DNA of 64,000 bases from Microbacterium sp. Marseille-Q6648 (GCF_943181415.1 NZ_CALPBZ010000001.1:1054001-1118000), one strand, 5' to 3'; shown: positions 1 through 8,866, numbered from the stretch's first letter. Program-made: numbers and translations. Notes: generated from the sequence alone by a model not told the origin.

Positions 1-296
1 GATCCGACGATGCGCGCCTCGAAAGGCGGATGCCGCCACTCCGACTCGACGACCGGCACGACGTCCAGGTGCGCCATGAGCACGAGCGGTGCGTCCGCCG
101 AGGCGCCAGGCCACCGCATGAGCACGGAATGCCCCGCCACGATCTCGCGTTCGAGCGCGGCGTGCAGCGCGGGGTACAGCCGCTGCATCGCCTCGCGGAG
201 CTCGGCGAAGCGCGCCCAGTCGGTGAGGGATTCGTCGACGTGCGAGACGGTGGGGATCCGCAACAGCTCGCGGAACCGGTCGACGGGCGTGCTCAT
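1..296 (-). CDS. M20-family metallopeptidase, N-terminal part (runs off window)
   Basis: Only the first 98 codons are present; the gene continues past the left edge. The reading starts MSTPVDRFRELLRIPTVSH and contains MAHLDVVPV followed by the W.HPPF motif, the first metal-ligand region of M20 carboxypeptidase/deacetylase-type enzymes (His and Asp of HLD bind zinc). The family hydrolyses amide bonds of peptides or N-acyl amino acids in the cytoplasm. The ATG lies 6 nt after a TACGCT -10 element with no Shine-Dalgarno, so the mRNA is probably leaderless. It is divergent from the oxidoreductase gene at 346. Family call is firm; substrate unknown. Confidence 0.85.
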   Translation of the reverse strand, partial: MSTPVDRFRELLRIPTVSHVDESLTDWARFAELREAMQRLYPALHAALEREIVAGHSVLMRWPGASADAPLVLMAHLDVVPVVESEWRHPPFEARIVG

Positions 297-302
297 TCCC
301 CG

Positions 303-339
303 AGCGTAGCCATGGCGGTCCGGCGTGCGCCGCTACGCT
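303..339. promoter_or_regulatory. Divergent leaderless promoters (two TACGCT -10 boxes)
   Basis: TACGCT reads on the minus strand at 308-303 and on the plus strand at 334-339. Each is followed by exactly 6 nt and then the ATG of its gene (296 on minus, 346 on plus). The spacing fits transcription starting on the A of the start codon. Inferred from sequence only. Confidence 0.6.
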
Positions 340-345
340 CGGAGG

Positions 346-1329
346 ATGACCGGAATCAGATGGGGCATCCTCGGGCCGGGCGGTATCGCCCATGCGTTCG
401 CGAGCGACCTGCGCACGGCGGGCCTGGAGCTGGCGGCCGTCGGGTCGCGACGGCGCGCGTCGGCCGAGGCGTTCGCGGCCGAGTTCGGCGCGGCGCGCGC
501 GCACGGCTCGTACGAAGAGCTCGTGGCCGATCCCGACGTCGACATCGTCTACATCGCCACTCCGCACCCGATGCACGCCGACAACGCCGTCCTCGCCCTC
601 GAAGCGGGCAAGCACGTCCTCGTCGAGAAGCCGTTCACCCTGACCGGCCCCGAGGCCGATCGGGTGCGCGACGTGGCGCGGGAGCGCGGACTGCTGGCGA
701 TGGAGGCCATGTGGACCCGGTACCTGCCGCACATGATCCGGATCCGCGAGATCATCGCCGCCGGCACCCTCGGTGAGATCCGTGCCGTCATGGCCGATCA
801 CACGCAGCGGATCTCGAGCGACCCGAGTCACCGTCTGAACGACCTCGCCCTGGGCGGCGGGGCGCTGCTGGACCTCGGGATCTACCCCGTCTCGTTCGCC
901 CACGACATCCTGGGCGCACCGGTGTCCCTCACCGCCGCGGGGCGGCTGGGCGAGACCGGCGCCGACACCGAGGTCGCGACGATCATGATCCACGCCTCCG
1001 GTGCGCTGTCCACCTCGCTGTCGGCATCGCGGTCGGCCGGGCCCAACAGCGCGCACATCGTCGGCACCGAGGCCCGCATCGACATCGACCGCGTCTGGTA
1101 CACCCCGACGACCTTCCGGGTGAGCGCACCGGACGGCACGGTGCTCGAGGAGTACCGCTCCGAGGTCGCCGGTCGCGGCATGCAGTATCAGGCGATCGCG
1201 GCCGAGACGGCCATCACCGGCGGACGGCTCGACAGCGACCTGCTGCCGCTGGACGAGTCGGTCGCGATCATGCACGTCCTCGACGACATCCGCTCGCGGA
1301 TCGGCGTCGCCTACCCCGGAGAACGCTGA
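346..1329 (+). CDS. Gfo/Idh/MocA-family oxidoreductase
   Basis: A 327-residue NAD(P)-dependent dehydrogenase of the glucose-fructose oxidoreductase/inositol dehydrogenase family. The N-terminal Rossmann fold shows G-I-L-G-P-G-G-I-A at residues 7-15, and the family signature E94-K95-P96 holds the lysine that acts in catalysis and cofactor binding. The rest matches the usual C-terminal alpha/beta domain in length. These enzymes oxidise sugars, inositols or dihydrodiols, and the sugar ABC genes a little downstream suggest a sugar substrate, though they are not in the same operon. The start at 346 is chosen because it is the first residue of the Rossmann strand region and lies 6 nt after TACGCT. 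Its stop overlaps the next gene by one base (TGATG). Confidence 0.88.
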   Translation: MTGIRWGILGPGGIAHAFASDLRTAGLELAAVGSRRRASAEAFAAEFGAARAHGSYEELVADPDVDIVYIATPHPMHADNAVLALEAGKHVLVEKPFTLTGPEADRVRDVARERGLLAMEAMWTRYLPHMIRIREIIAAGTLGEIRAVMADHTQRISSDPSHRLNDLALGGGALLDLGIYPVSFAHDILGAPVSLTAAGRLGETGADTEVATIMIHASGALSTSLSASRSAGPNSAHIVGTEARIDIDRVWYTPTTFRVSAPDGTVLEEYRSEVAGRGMQYQAIAAETAITGGRLDSDLLPLDESVAIMHVLDDIRSRIGVAYPGER

Positions 1330-2186
1330 TGCCCGATCTGCAGAACCCCCGCGTCGCGGTCTACCTCGACTTCGACAACATCGTGATGAGCTGGTACGAC
1401 CGTGTGCACGGCAAGAGCTCGTACATGCGCGACCGGCAGAAGATGCCCGATGCGGAGTTCGCCGATCAGCTCGCGGCCGCGCGCGTGGACGTCGGCGCGA
1501 TCATCGACTACGCCGCGTCGTTCGGCACCCTCGTGCTCACCCGCGCCTACGCCGACTGGTCCTCCCCCGTCAACGCGAAGTACCGAGACCAGCTGGTGGC
1601 CCGCGCCGTCGACCTCGTGCAGCTGTTCCCGGCGGCGGCGTACGCCAAGAACGGCGCCGACATCCGCCTCGCCGTCGACGCGGTCGAGGACATGTTCCGT
1701 CTCCCCGACCTCACCCACGTCGTGATCGTCGCCGGCGACAGCGACTACGTCCCGCTCGCGCAGCGCTGCAAGCGGCTCGGTCGCGTGGTGGTCGGCGTCG
1801 GCGTCGCCGGTTCCACCGCCAAGTCGCTCGCCGCGGCCTGTGACCAGTTCGACTCCTACGACTCCCTGCCCGGGGTGAGCGTCCCGCAGACCGAGAAGCC
1901 GGCGACGGATGCCGCGACGCGGCGCACCCGCAAGACCAAGACGACCGCCGACCCCGAAGGCGATCTGCTCGAGCGGGCGCTGCGGCTCGAGAGCGAGCGC
2001 ACCGACGACGAGTGGGTGCACGCCTCCGCCCTGAAGAGCCTGCTCAAGCGGATGGACCCCTCCTTCAGCGAGAAGTCCCTCGGGCACCGCAGCTTCACCG
2101 ATTACATCGCCGCCCACCCCGCTATCGCCGATCTGAAGGAGGAGGGCAACGTGCGCCTGGTGAGACTGGCCGCCGAACGCGCCTGA
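1329..2186 (+). CDS. NYN (PIN-like) domain protein
   Basis: A 285-residue protein with an N-terminal NYN domain: YLDFDN at residues 12-17 and a DSDY.PL motif near 138-143 supply the acidic residues of the PIN-like nuclease fold. A basic, low-complexity linker (about 185-205) leads to a C-terminal region resembling the OST-HTH/LOTUS module that often follows NYN domains. Such proteins are predicted metal-dependent RNases or RNA-binding proteins. The ATG shares one base with the preceding stop, so it is probably translationally coupled to the oxidoreductase. No specific RNA target can be inferred. Confidence 0.8.
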   Translation: MPDLQNPRVAVYLDFDNIVMSWYDRVHGKSSYMRDRQKMPDAEFADQLAAARVDVGAIIDYAASFGTLVLTRAYADWSSPVNAKYRDQLVARAVDLVQLFPAAAYAKNGADIRLAVDAVEDMFRLPDLTHVVIVAGDSDYVPLAQRCKRLGRVVVGVGVAGSTAKSLAAACDQFDSYDSLPGVSVPQTEKPATDAATRRTRKTKTTADPEGDLLERALRLESERTDDEWVHASALKSLLKRMDPSFSEKSLGHRSFTDYIAAHPAIADLKEEGNVRLVRLAAERA

Positions 2187-2208
2187 TCGTCTTCGCCGGG
2201 CCTCGCGG

Positions 2209-2223
2209 TACAGTGTGCTCGTG
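2209..2223 (+). promoter_or_regulatory. -10 element TACAGT, leaderless GTG start
   Basis: TACAGT at 2209-2214 is followed by 6 nt and then GTG at 2221, the spacing seen at many other genes here. This favours the second of two in-frame GTG codons (2215 and 2221) as the ROK start. Confidence 0.55.
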
Positions 2224-3414
2224 GCACGCCGAGGAGTCCCGCCTGGCTCGCAGTCCTCTCTGCGAGAAGCCAACCGCGCCCGCGTGGTGGACTCGCTGAA
2301 GCGGCACGGCCGCCTCACGCAGGTCGAGCTCGCCGGCAGCACCGGGCTGTCGCCGGCGACGGTGTCGAACATCGTCAAGGAGCTCACCGCCACGGGCATC
2401 CTGCACACCTCGATGACCTCGCGCAGCGGCCGGCGGGCGACGCTCGTGTCGCTCGCGCGTCAGCTGGGGCTCGTCGCCGGGGTCCATTTCAGCTCGCGCC
2501 ACCTGCGGATCGCCATCGCGGACGCAACGCGCACGATCGTGTCGCAGTCGGCACTCCCTCTCGCCCTCGACCACCGCGCCGACGCCGAGCTGGAACGACT
2601 CACCCTGCTGCTCAGCGACATGATGGACTCCCTCGGCGGCAGCGTGAGCGATCTCCTGGCCGTCGGGCTGGCCGTTCCGGCGCCGGTCGACCCCCGGACC
2701 GGCATGGTCTCGGCCACGGGGCTGCTGCGCGGCTGGGAGGGCATCGACATCGCCGAGAGCCTGACGCTCCGCATCGGCCGGCCGGTGTACGTCGACAGCG
2801 AGGCGAACCTCGGAGGCCTCGCCGAGGCGCGCGAGGGCAGCGCCCGCGACGCCGCGTCGGCGGTGTACATCCGCGTGGGCCACACCATCAGCGCGGGCCT
2901 GGTCGTCGGCGGCGACCTCTTCCGCGGCGTCAACGGCAAGGCGGGGCAGGTCGGTCACGTCACCATCGACGAGAACGGCCCCATCTGCCGCTGCAGCAAC
3001 CGGGGGTGCCTCGAGACGTACGCCGGCGCGCCGGCGCTGCTGTCGCTGTTCCCGCCGGGCGAGGGTATGCAGCGGCTGAGCGACCTGCTGAGCGCAGCCG
3101 AAGCCGGCGACGGCAGCGCGCGGCGGGTGATCGCCGACGCCGGCCGTCACATCGGCATCGCGGCGGCGAGCGTGTGCAACCTGTTCGACCCCGAGCTCAT
3201 CGTCGTCGGCGGCGAACTGGCCGAGGCGGGCGAGATCCTCATGGCCCCCATGCGCCATTCCCTCGAGCGCACCGCCCTGTCATCGAGCGCCGGTCTGCCC
3301 GAGATCGTCGGTTCGTCCTTCGCGGAGTGGGCCGAGGTGCGCGGGGCGATCGCGATCGCCCTCGACCACGTGTCCGTCGACGCCGGCGCCGGCGCCGTCC
3401 CCATCACCGCCTGA
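2221..3414 (+). CDS. ROK-family transcriptional regulator of the adjacent sugar transporter
   Basis: A 397-residue repressor with an N-terminal winged HTH (about residues 15-75, including an L-S-P-A-T-V-S-N recognition helix) and a C-terminal ROK sugar-kinase-like domain. The zinc-binding C-R-C-S-N-R-G-C-L-E signature sits near residue 256. XylR/NagC-type ROK proteins bind DNA in the absence of sugar. The gene lies 4 nt upstream of a sugar-binding-protein gene and in the same direction, so control of the transporter and of itself is likely. Homology to xylose-type systems is plausible, but the ligand is not shown by the sequence. Confidence 0.88.
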   Translation: MARRGVPPGSQSSLREANRARVVDSLKRHGRLTQVELAGSTGLSPATVSNIVKELTATGILHTSMTSRSGRRATLVSLARQLGLVAGVHFSSRHLRIAIADATRTIVSQSALPLALDHRADAELERLTLLLSDMMDSLGGSVSDLLAVGLAVPAPVDPRTGMVSATGLLRGWEGIDIAESLTLRIGRPVYVDSEANLGGLAEAREGSARDAASAVYIRVGHTISAGLVVGGDLFRGVNGKAGQVGHVTIDENGPICRCSNRGCLETYAGAPALLSLFPPGEGMQRLSDLLSAAEAGDGSARRVIADAGRHIGIAAASVCNLFDPELIVVGGELAEAGEILMAPMRHSLERTALSSSAGLPEIVGSSFAEWAEVRGAIAIALDHVSVDAGAGAVPITA

Positions 3415-3418
3415 CCGG

Positions 3419-4498
3419 ATGCGTCGCCCGCACCCGTCGCGTCGTCGCGGCATCCGCTCGCTTCTGCTCGGCGTCGCGGTGCTGTGCGCCGGAACGGGAC
3501 TCGCCGGGTGCGACGCCTCGGGCTCGGGCGCGTCCGACGGCACGATCGCCTTCCTGCTGCCCGATGTGAAGACCGCGCGGTACGAGACCTTCGACCGGCC
3601 GTTCTTCGAGGCGCGCGTGGCCGAGCTCGGCGACTACGACGTGCTGTACTCCAATGCCGATCAGGATGCCGCCGAGCAGCAGCGTCAGGCCGAGTCGGCC
3701 CTGGCTGCCGGAACCGATGTGCTCGTCCTCGACCCCGTCGACGCGCGCGCGGCCGTGAGCATCGTCGCGGCGGCGAACGCGCAGGGGGTTCCGGTGGTGT
3801 CGTACGACCGCCTCATCGCCGGCGGCGACCTGGCGTATTACGTCTCCTTCGACAACGAGAAGGTCGGCGTTCTGCAGGCGACCGCTTTCGTCTCGGCCGT
3901 CGAGGCGGCTGCGGGGCCCGATGCCGGTGTCATCCTCGTCCACGGCTCCCCCACCGACAGCAACGCCGCGCTCTTCCGCGAGGGCGCCCGCGGCGTGATC
4001 GACGACTCGGGTCTGCGCATCCTCGCCGAGTACAGCACACCCGACTGGAGCCCCGACAAGGCGCAGGACTGGGTGGCGGGACAGGTGGCCCAGTTCGGCG
4101 ACGAGATCGCCGGCGTGTACGCGGCCAACGACGGCACCGCCAGCGGAGCGGTCGCCGCGCTGAAGGCCGCCAACGTGTCGCCCTGGCCGGTCGTCACGGG
4201 GCAGGACGCCGAGCTCTCGGCGATCCAGCGCCTCCTCACCGGCGATCAGCACATGACCGTCTACAAGGCCATCAAGCCGCAGGCCGAGCTCGCGGCAGAG
4301 GTCGCCGTCGCCCTCCTCGTCGGCGACGAGGTCACCGCCCCGCTCGAGATCGACGGCACGCCCGCGACGCTCCTCGACCCCGTGCCGGTCACCGTCGACG
4401 ACATCGCCGAGACGGTTGTCGCCGATGGGTTCTGGAGCATCGACGACATCTGCACGAGCGACTACGCCGCCGCCTGCGCCGCCGCCGGACTCGACTGA
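3419..4498 (+). CDS. Sugar ABC transporter substrate-binding lipoprotein, system 1
   Basis: A 359-residue periplasmic-type binding protein (RbsB/XylF-like fold, family Peripla_BP_4). A twin-basic N-terminus, hydrophobic segment and LAGC lipobox with C31 as the lipidated cysteine show export and membrane anchoring. Conserved ligand-site segments include SYDRLI, YYVSFDNEKVG and VYAANDGTASG, typical of the xylose/ribose class. It is the first transporter gene after the ROK regulator, followed by its ATPase 12 nt downstream and its permease. The paralogue at 6892 has the same architecture. Substrate is probably a monosaccharide. Confidence 0.88.
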   Translation: MRRPHPSRRRGIRSLLLGVAVLCAGTGLAGCDASGSGASDGTIAFLLPDVKTARYETFDRPFFEARVAELGDYDVLYSNADQDAAEQQRQAESALAAGTDVLVLDPVDARAAVSIVAAANAQGVPVVSYDRLIAGGDLAYYVSFDNEKVGVLQATAFVSAVEAAAGPDAGVILVHGSPTDSNAALFREGARGVIDDSGLRILAEYSTPDWSPDKAQDWVAGQVAQFGDEIAGVYAANDGTASGAVAALKAANVSPWPVVTGQDAELSAIQRLLTGDQHMTVYKAIKPQAELAAEVAVALLVGDEVTAPLEIDGTPATLLDPVPVTVDDIAETVVADGFWSIDDICTSDYAAACAAAGLD

Positions 4499-4510
4499 TA
4501 GCCTGCCGCG

Positions 4511-5407
4511 GTGACGAAGCAGTCGGAGGCACCGGGCCGCGGGCGGCGCACGCGCGAGCGTGTGCTGACGATGCGCGGGATCGGCAAGCGCTTCGGCGCC
4601 GTCAAGGCGCTCACCGACGTGGACTTCTGGGTGAACGAGGGCGAGGTCGTCGCGCTCGTCGGCGACAACGGCGCGGGCAAGTCCACGCTCGTGAAGGTGC
4701 TCTCGGGGGTCCACCCTCCGGATGCCGGGATCATCGAGTTCGACGGCGAGACCGTCGAGATCGCCGACCCCGCCGACGCGCAGGAGCTGGGGATCGCGAC
4801 CGTCTTCCAGGACCTCGCACTGTGCGACAACCTCGACGTCGTCGCGAACCTGTGGCTCGGGCAGGAGCTGCTGTCGTCGGGTCGCCTGGACGAGGTCGAG
4901 ATGGAGGAGCGCACCTGGATGCTGCTGCGCGAGCTGTCGGCCAAGGTGCCGTCGGTGCGCATTCCGGTGGCGTCCCTCTCGGGCGGGCAGCGGCAGACGG
5001 TGGCGATCGCGCGATCGCTCGTCGGCGACCCGCGCGTGGTCATCCTCGACGAGCCGACCGCCGCGCTGGGAGTGGCCCAGACCGCCGAAGTTCTCGGCCT
5101 CATCGAACGGCTCCGCGAACGGGGCCACGGGGTCGTCCTCATCAGCCACAACATGGCCGACGTCATGGCCGTGGCCGATCGTGTCGTCGTGCTGCGGCTC
5201 GGACGCAACAACGGGGTGTTCAACGTCGTCGACGTGACCAGCGAGACGCTCATCTCCGCCATCACCGGAGCGATCGACCACGGCGCCGCCGCACGGGCGC
5301 GAGACGCGGCGCTGCGCGAGGCAGAGGCTGCTCGCACCGCCGGCGGCTCGGTCATCCCCATGACCGGCTCCCGTCGCGCGGGCGCGTCGCGAACGGACGA
5401 CGCGTGA
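4511..5407 (+). CDS. Sugar ABC transporter ATP-binding protein, system 1
   Basis: A 298-residue single-domain ATPase. It has Walker A GDNGAGKST at residues 51-59, the ABC signature LSGGQRQ near 156, Walker B VVILDEP near 178 and a switch histidine in VLISHNM. Most CUT2 transporters use a fused double ATPase (RbsA/XylG); single-domain forms like this occur in FrcA-type systems, where two copies must dimerise. The C-terminal 40 residues are Ala/Arg-rich and not part of the ABC fold. GTG start at 4511; the stop overlaps the permease start (GTGA). Confidence 0.9.
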   Translation: MTKQSEAPGRGRRTRERVLTMRGIGKRFGAVKALTDVDFWVNEGEVVALVGDNGAGKSTLVKVLSGVHPPDAGIIEFDGETVEIADPADAQELGIATVFQDLALCDNLDVVANLWLGQELLSSGRLDEVEMEERTWMLLRELSAKVPSVRIPVASLSGGQRQTVAIARSLVGDPRVVILDEPTAALGVAQTAEVLGLIERLRERGHGVVLISHNMADVMAVADRVVVLRLGRNNGVFNVVDVTSETLISAITGAIDHGAAARARDAALREAEAARTAGGSVIPMTGSRRAGASRTDDA

Positions 5408-6651
5408 GCCGCGACGGCGACCTGGTGCGACTCGACGACGACGCCGACGACGGTCTGCTGTCCTCGTCGGGTCTGCGGCGCGCTGCCGCGGCCTTCGTCG
5501 AGCGCGTGCGCGGCGGCGACCTCGGCTCGCTGCCCGTCATCGTCGGGCTCGTGCTCATCTGGACGGTGTTCCAGGCGATGAACCCGGTGTTCCTCTCGAG
5601 CACGAACCTGGTGAACCTCACCATGCAGTGCGCAGCCATCGGCACGATCGCGCTCGGCATCGTCCTGGTGCTGCTGGTCGGCGAGATCGACCTGTCCGTC
5701 GGTTCGGTGTCAGGCCTGGCCGCCGCGGTACTCGCCGTGACGTTCGTGCAGCTCCAGTGGCACTCGATCCTCGCCCTTCTCGCTGCGGTCGCCGCGGGGG
5801 CGCTGGTCGGTCTCGTCTACGGATTCCTCTACACGCGCTTCGGGCTCCCGAGCTTCGTGATCACCCTCGCCGGCCTCCTCGGATTCCTGGGGCTGCAGCT
5901 GTGGGTGCTGGGCGACACCGGGTCGATCAACCTGCCGTTCGACTCGTTCATCGTGCAGTTCGCGCAGCAGATGTTCCTGCCCGCGTGGGCCTCGTACGTC
6001 CTGGCCGTCGCCGCCGCCGCCGGGTACGCCTGGGCGCGGGTCCTCCGCGCTCGTCGACGGGCCGCCGCCAACCTCATGAGCCAGAGCTACGCCGAGATCG
6101 CCGTGCGCTCGGCGGTCCTGCTCGTCTTCCTCGCGGTGTCGGCCTGGTACCTGAACCTCTCGCGCGGGGTCGGCGTGATGTTCCTGTTCTTCCTCGCGCT
6201 GGTGGTGGTGATGAACATCGCCCTCACCCGCACCCGGTGGGGTCGGGCGGTCTACGCGGTGGGCGGTTCGGTCGAGGCGACGCGACGCGCCGGCATCCGG
6301 GTGGACCGCATCTTCGTCTCGGTCTTCGTCCTGTGCTCGACGCTGGCCGCGGTGGGCGGCATCCTCGCCGCCGCACGCCTGGCCGCAGCGAATCAGAGCT
6401 CCGGTGCTGCCGACACCAACCTCAACGCCATCGCCGCCGCCGTGATCGGCGGCGCGAGCCTGTTCGGCGGGCGCGGCACGGCCTTCTCCGCACTGCTCGG
6501 GATCGTGGTCATCCAGTCGATCTCGTCAGGTTTGACGCTGATGAACCTCGATTCGTCGGTTCGTTACATGGTGACCGGTGTCGTCCTGGTGCTGGCCGTC
6601 ATCGTCGACTCGATGTCCCGGCGGACCCGGGCGGCGACCGGTCGCGCCTGA
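5404..6651 (+). CDS. Sugar ABC transporter permease, system 1
   Basis: A 415-residue polytopic permease of the BPD_transp_2 (ribose/xylose/galactose) family. The start is the GTG overlapping the ATPase stop by 4 nt. A charged cytoplasmic N-terminus of about 40 residues precedes multiple hydrophobic helices. The conserved GEIDLSVG segment and the late FGGRGTA region are hallmarks of CUT2 permeases. An insertion of Arg/Ala-rich cytoplasmic sequence near residues 210-235 is shared with the paralogue at 8863. It forms the channel with the ATPase just upstream. Confidence 0.88.
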   Translation: MSRDGDLVRLDDDADDGLLSSSGLRRAAAAFVERVRGGDLGSLPVIVGLVLIWTVFQAMNPVFLSSTNLVNLTMQCAAIGTIALGIVLVLLVGEIDLSVGSVSGLAAAVLAVTFVQLQWHSILALLAAVAAGALVGLVYGFLYTRFGLPSFVITLAGLLGFLGLQLWVLGDTGSINLPFDSFIVQFAQQMFLPAWASYVLAVAAAAGYAWARVLRARRRAAANLMSQSYAEIAVRSAVLLVFLAVSAWYLNLSRGVGVMFLFFLALVVVMNIALTRTRWGRAVYAVGGSVEATRRAGIRVDRIFVSVFVLCSTLAAVGGILAAARLAAANQSSGAADTNLNAIAAAVIGGASLFGGRGTAFSALLGIVVIQSISSGLTLMNLDSSVRYMVTGVVLVLAVIVDSMSRRTRAATGRA

Positions 6652-6666
6652 TCCGGAACACAAGTC

Positions 6667-6829
6667 GTAAACGCTTGCGCATACTGGTCACTCTCCGGTG
6701 AAATCGGTGCGCATTTCGACGCATAAGGACGCGTCGCCATGTTCTCGCGTTCGGCTTATGCGCCCGCCATACCGCGTTGCCAAAGCGTTACGTTCAAGTC
6801 TTGACGCCAACGCCGGATGCTTGGATGCT
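6667..6829 (+). promoter_or_regulatory. Candidate promoter and two LacI-like operator half-palindromes
   Basis: The 240-nt gap before the second binding protein holds GTAAACGCTTGC (6667-6678) and CAAAGCGTTACG (6781-6792). Both are centred on the AACGCTT/AAGCGTT core common to LacI-family operators, in opposite orientation. A -35-like TTGACG (6801-6806) and -10-like GATGCT (6824-6829) are separated by 17 nt. The second motif lies just upstream of the -35 box. The regulator is not identified. Confidence 0.4.
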
Positions 6830-6891
6830 TGACCCAGCGCGATGCGATCACTGTGGACAGCGCTCGAACCTTCAACGATGAAAGGCGAATG

Positions 6892-7980
6892 ATGAAGAAG
6901 AACTCTCTGCTCGCCGCGGTCGCCCTCACCGGCGCCGCTGCATTCCTGCTCGCCGGCTGTGCCGGCTCGGCAGGCACGGGCACCCCCACCGACGGCGGAA
7001 CCGCCGAGGGCGACGGCGAGACCGCCGGCCGCGCCTGCGTGATCCTGCCCGACGCGGCATCCTCTCCCCGCTGGGAGAACTTCGACCGCAAGTACCTCCA
7101 GGAGGGTCTGGAGGGCGCCGGCTTCGAGGTCGACATCCAGAACGCCCAGGGCGACGTCAACAAGTACTCCACGATCGCCGACCAGCAGCTCACCCAGGGC
7201 TGCGGCGTCATGCTGCTGGTGGACTACCAGGGCGCGGCCGAAGCGGTGGCGACGAAGGCCAAGAACGAGGGCATCCCCGTCATCGCCTACGACCGCCCGT
7301 TCGCCGGCGCCGACTACTACGTCTCGTTCGACAACGTCGAGGTCGGCCGGCTCGAGGGCCAGACCGTCCTGGACGGCCTCGAGGCCGCGGGCAAGGACCC
7401 CGCCGAGGCCGTGGTCGTCTACATGGGCGGCGACCCGACCGACGGCAACGCCGCGATGTTCAAGCAGGGCGCCGTGGAGGTCATGGAAGCGGCGGGCATC
7501 AGCCCGGCGGCCGAGCCTCCGGGGGTGTGGGACCAGGCGAAGTCGCAGACCAACTTCGAGCAGGCCCTGACCTCGCTCGACGGCGCGGTCGACGGGGTGT
7601 GGGTGGCCAACGACACCAACGCCGCCGGCGTCATCAAGGTGCTGCAGGACAACAACCTCGAAGGCGTCGCGGTCTCGGGCCAGGACGCCAACGTCGCGGG
7701 CCTGCAGAACATCCTGCTCGGCTGGCAGACCGCCACGGTCTACAAGCCGGTCGCCGATGAGGCCGCCGCCGCCGTCGAGACCGCGGTGGCACTGCTCAAC
7801 GGCGAAGAGCCGGCGACGGACGCCGAGCTCGAGGACGGCACGCCCTACATCCAGGTCACGCCGATCCTGGTCGGCCCGGAGCAGGTCAAGGACGTCATCG
7901 CCGCCGGCGACGCCGCCTACGACGAGGTGTGCACCGACGAGGTCATGGCCGCGTGCGAGGAGTACGGGGTCACCCCGTAA
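6892..7980 (+). CDS. Sugar ABC transporter substrate-binding lipoprotein, system 2
   Basis: A 362-residue lipoprotein paralogous to the one at 3419. Signal peptide MKKNSLLAAVAL, lipobox LAGC with C23, then a Gly/Thr-rich linker and a type I periplasmic-binding fold with YDRPFAGADYYVSFDN and VWVANDTNAAG. The second of two adjacent ATGs is preferred because it lies 6 nt after AAAGG. It has its own upstream promoter region rather than a linked regulator. The gene ends at a strong hairpin before its ATPase, which would make the binding protein the most abundant product. Confidence 0.88.
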   Translation: MKKNSLLAAVALTGAAAFLLAGCAGSAGTGTPTDGGTAEGDGETAGRACVILPDAASSPRWENFDRKYLQEGLEGAGFEVDIQNAQGDVNKYSTIADQQLTQGCGVMLLVDYQGAAEAVATKAKNEGIPVIAYDRPFAGADYYVSFDNVEVGRLEGQTVLDGLEAAGKDPAEAVVVYMGGDPTDGNAAMFKQGAVEVMEAAGISPAAEPPGVWDQAKSQTNFEQALTSLDGAVDGVWVANDTNAAGVIKVLQDNNLEGVAVSGQDANVAGLQNILLGWQTATVYKPVADEAAAAVETAVALLNGEEPATDAELEDGTPYIQVTPILVGPEQVKDVIAAGDAAYDEVCTDEVMAACEEYGVTP

Positions 7981-7991
7981 CACCTCCTTCC

Positions 7992-8025
7992 GAGGACGCC
8001 CCGCCCTTCGGGGCGGGGCGTCCTC
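7992..8025 (+). terminator. 15-bp perfect hairpin with TTCG loop (attenuator)
   Basis: GAGGACGCCCCGCCC (7992-8006) and its exact complement (8011-8025) flank a TTCG tetraloop, an exceptionally stable RNA hairpin. There is no U-tract, and the ATPase gene follows 34 nt later. It more likely acts as a partial terminator or 3'-end protector that raises binding-protein mRNA over the rest of the operon. Confidence 0.7.
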
Positions 8026-8059
8026 CACCCGTGTCGACCACCATCGCGAGGAAGCGAGC

Positions 8060-8866
8060 ATGTCAACAGCGACTGCACTAGAGCCGATCATCGAACTCAT
8101 CGGCGTCAGGAAATCATTCGGCCCGGTCACCGTCCTGAAAGGCGTCGACCTCAAGGTCCGCCCCGGAAAGGTCACCGCACTCGTCGGCGACAACGGTGCG
8201 GGCAAGTCCACGCTCATCAAGGGTCTCGCCGGCGTCCAGCCGTACGACAGCGGCGAGGTCCGCATCGACGGCGAGCACCGCGACCTCACCACGCCGCGCG
8301 AGGCGGCGGGCCTCGGCATCGAGGTGGTCTACCAAGACCTCGCGCTGTGCGACAACCTCGACATCGTCCAGAACATGTTTCTGGGTCGCGAGGAGCTGTC
8401 GGCGGGCACGTTCGACGAGGGGCGCATGGAGAAGGACGCCTCCGACACCCTGCGCTCGCTGTCGGTGCGCACGGTCAAGTCAGTCCGCCAGAAGGTCTCC
8501 AGCCTGTCCGGCGGGCAGCGCCAGACGGTCGCCATCGCCCGCGCCGTGCTGAAGAAGGCCCGTGTGGTCATCCTCGACGAGCCGACGGCGGCCCTCGGTG
8601 TCGCCCAGACCGAGCAGGTGCTGAACCTCGTCACGCGGCTCGCCGAGCAGGGCGTGGCGGTGGTCCTCATCAGCCACAACCTCGCCGACGTGTTCGCCGT
8701 CGCCGACGACATCGCGGTCCTCTACCTCGGCCAGATGGTCGCGCAGATCCCGACCTCGTCGACGACCCGCGACGACGTGGTCGGCTACATCACCGGCACC
8801 AAGACCCCGTCCGGGGTCGTCATCGAGGACACCTCGACCATCCGCACCGAGGGAGGCGCACTATGA
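8060..8866 (+). CDS. Sugar ABC transporter ATP-binding protein, system 2
   Basis: A 268-residue single ABC domain with Walker A GDNGAGKS at residues 43-50, the LSGGQRQ signature, Walker B VVILDEP and the switch region VLISHNL. It closely resembles the system 1 ATPase; both share the phrase QDLALCDNLD after the Q-loop. It lacks the Ala/Arg-rich C-terminal tail of system 1. A GAGGA ribosome site lies about 8 nt before the ATG. The stop overlaps the permease ATG (ATGA), implying coupled translation. Confidence 0.9.
   Translation: MSTATALEPIIELIGVRKSFGPVTVLKGVDLKVRPGKVTALVGDNGAGKSTLIKGLAGVQPYDSGEVRIDGEHRDLTTPREAAGLGIEVVYQDLALCDNLDIVQNMFLGREELSAGTFDEGRMEKDASDTLRSLSVRTVKSVRQKVSSLSGGQRQTVAIARAVLKKARVVILDEPTAALGVAQTEQVLNLVTRLAEQGVAVVLISHNLADVFAVADDIAVLYLGQMVAQIPTSSTTRDDVVGYITGTKTPSGVVIEDTSTIRTEGGAL

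Noticed and set aside
3404-5281. 625-codon open frame opposite the first sugar transporter genes
   Set aside because: Antisense to well-supported genes; composition is Arg/Gly/Asp-rich as expected from the GC-rich third positions, and no domain is recognisable.
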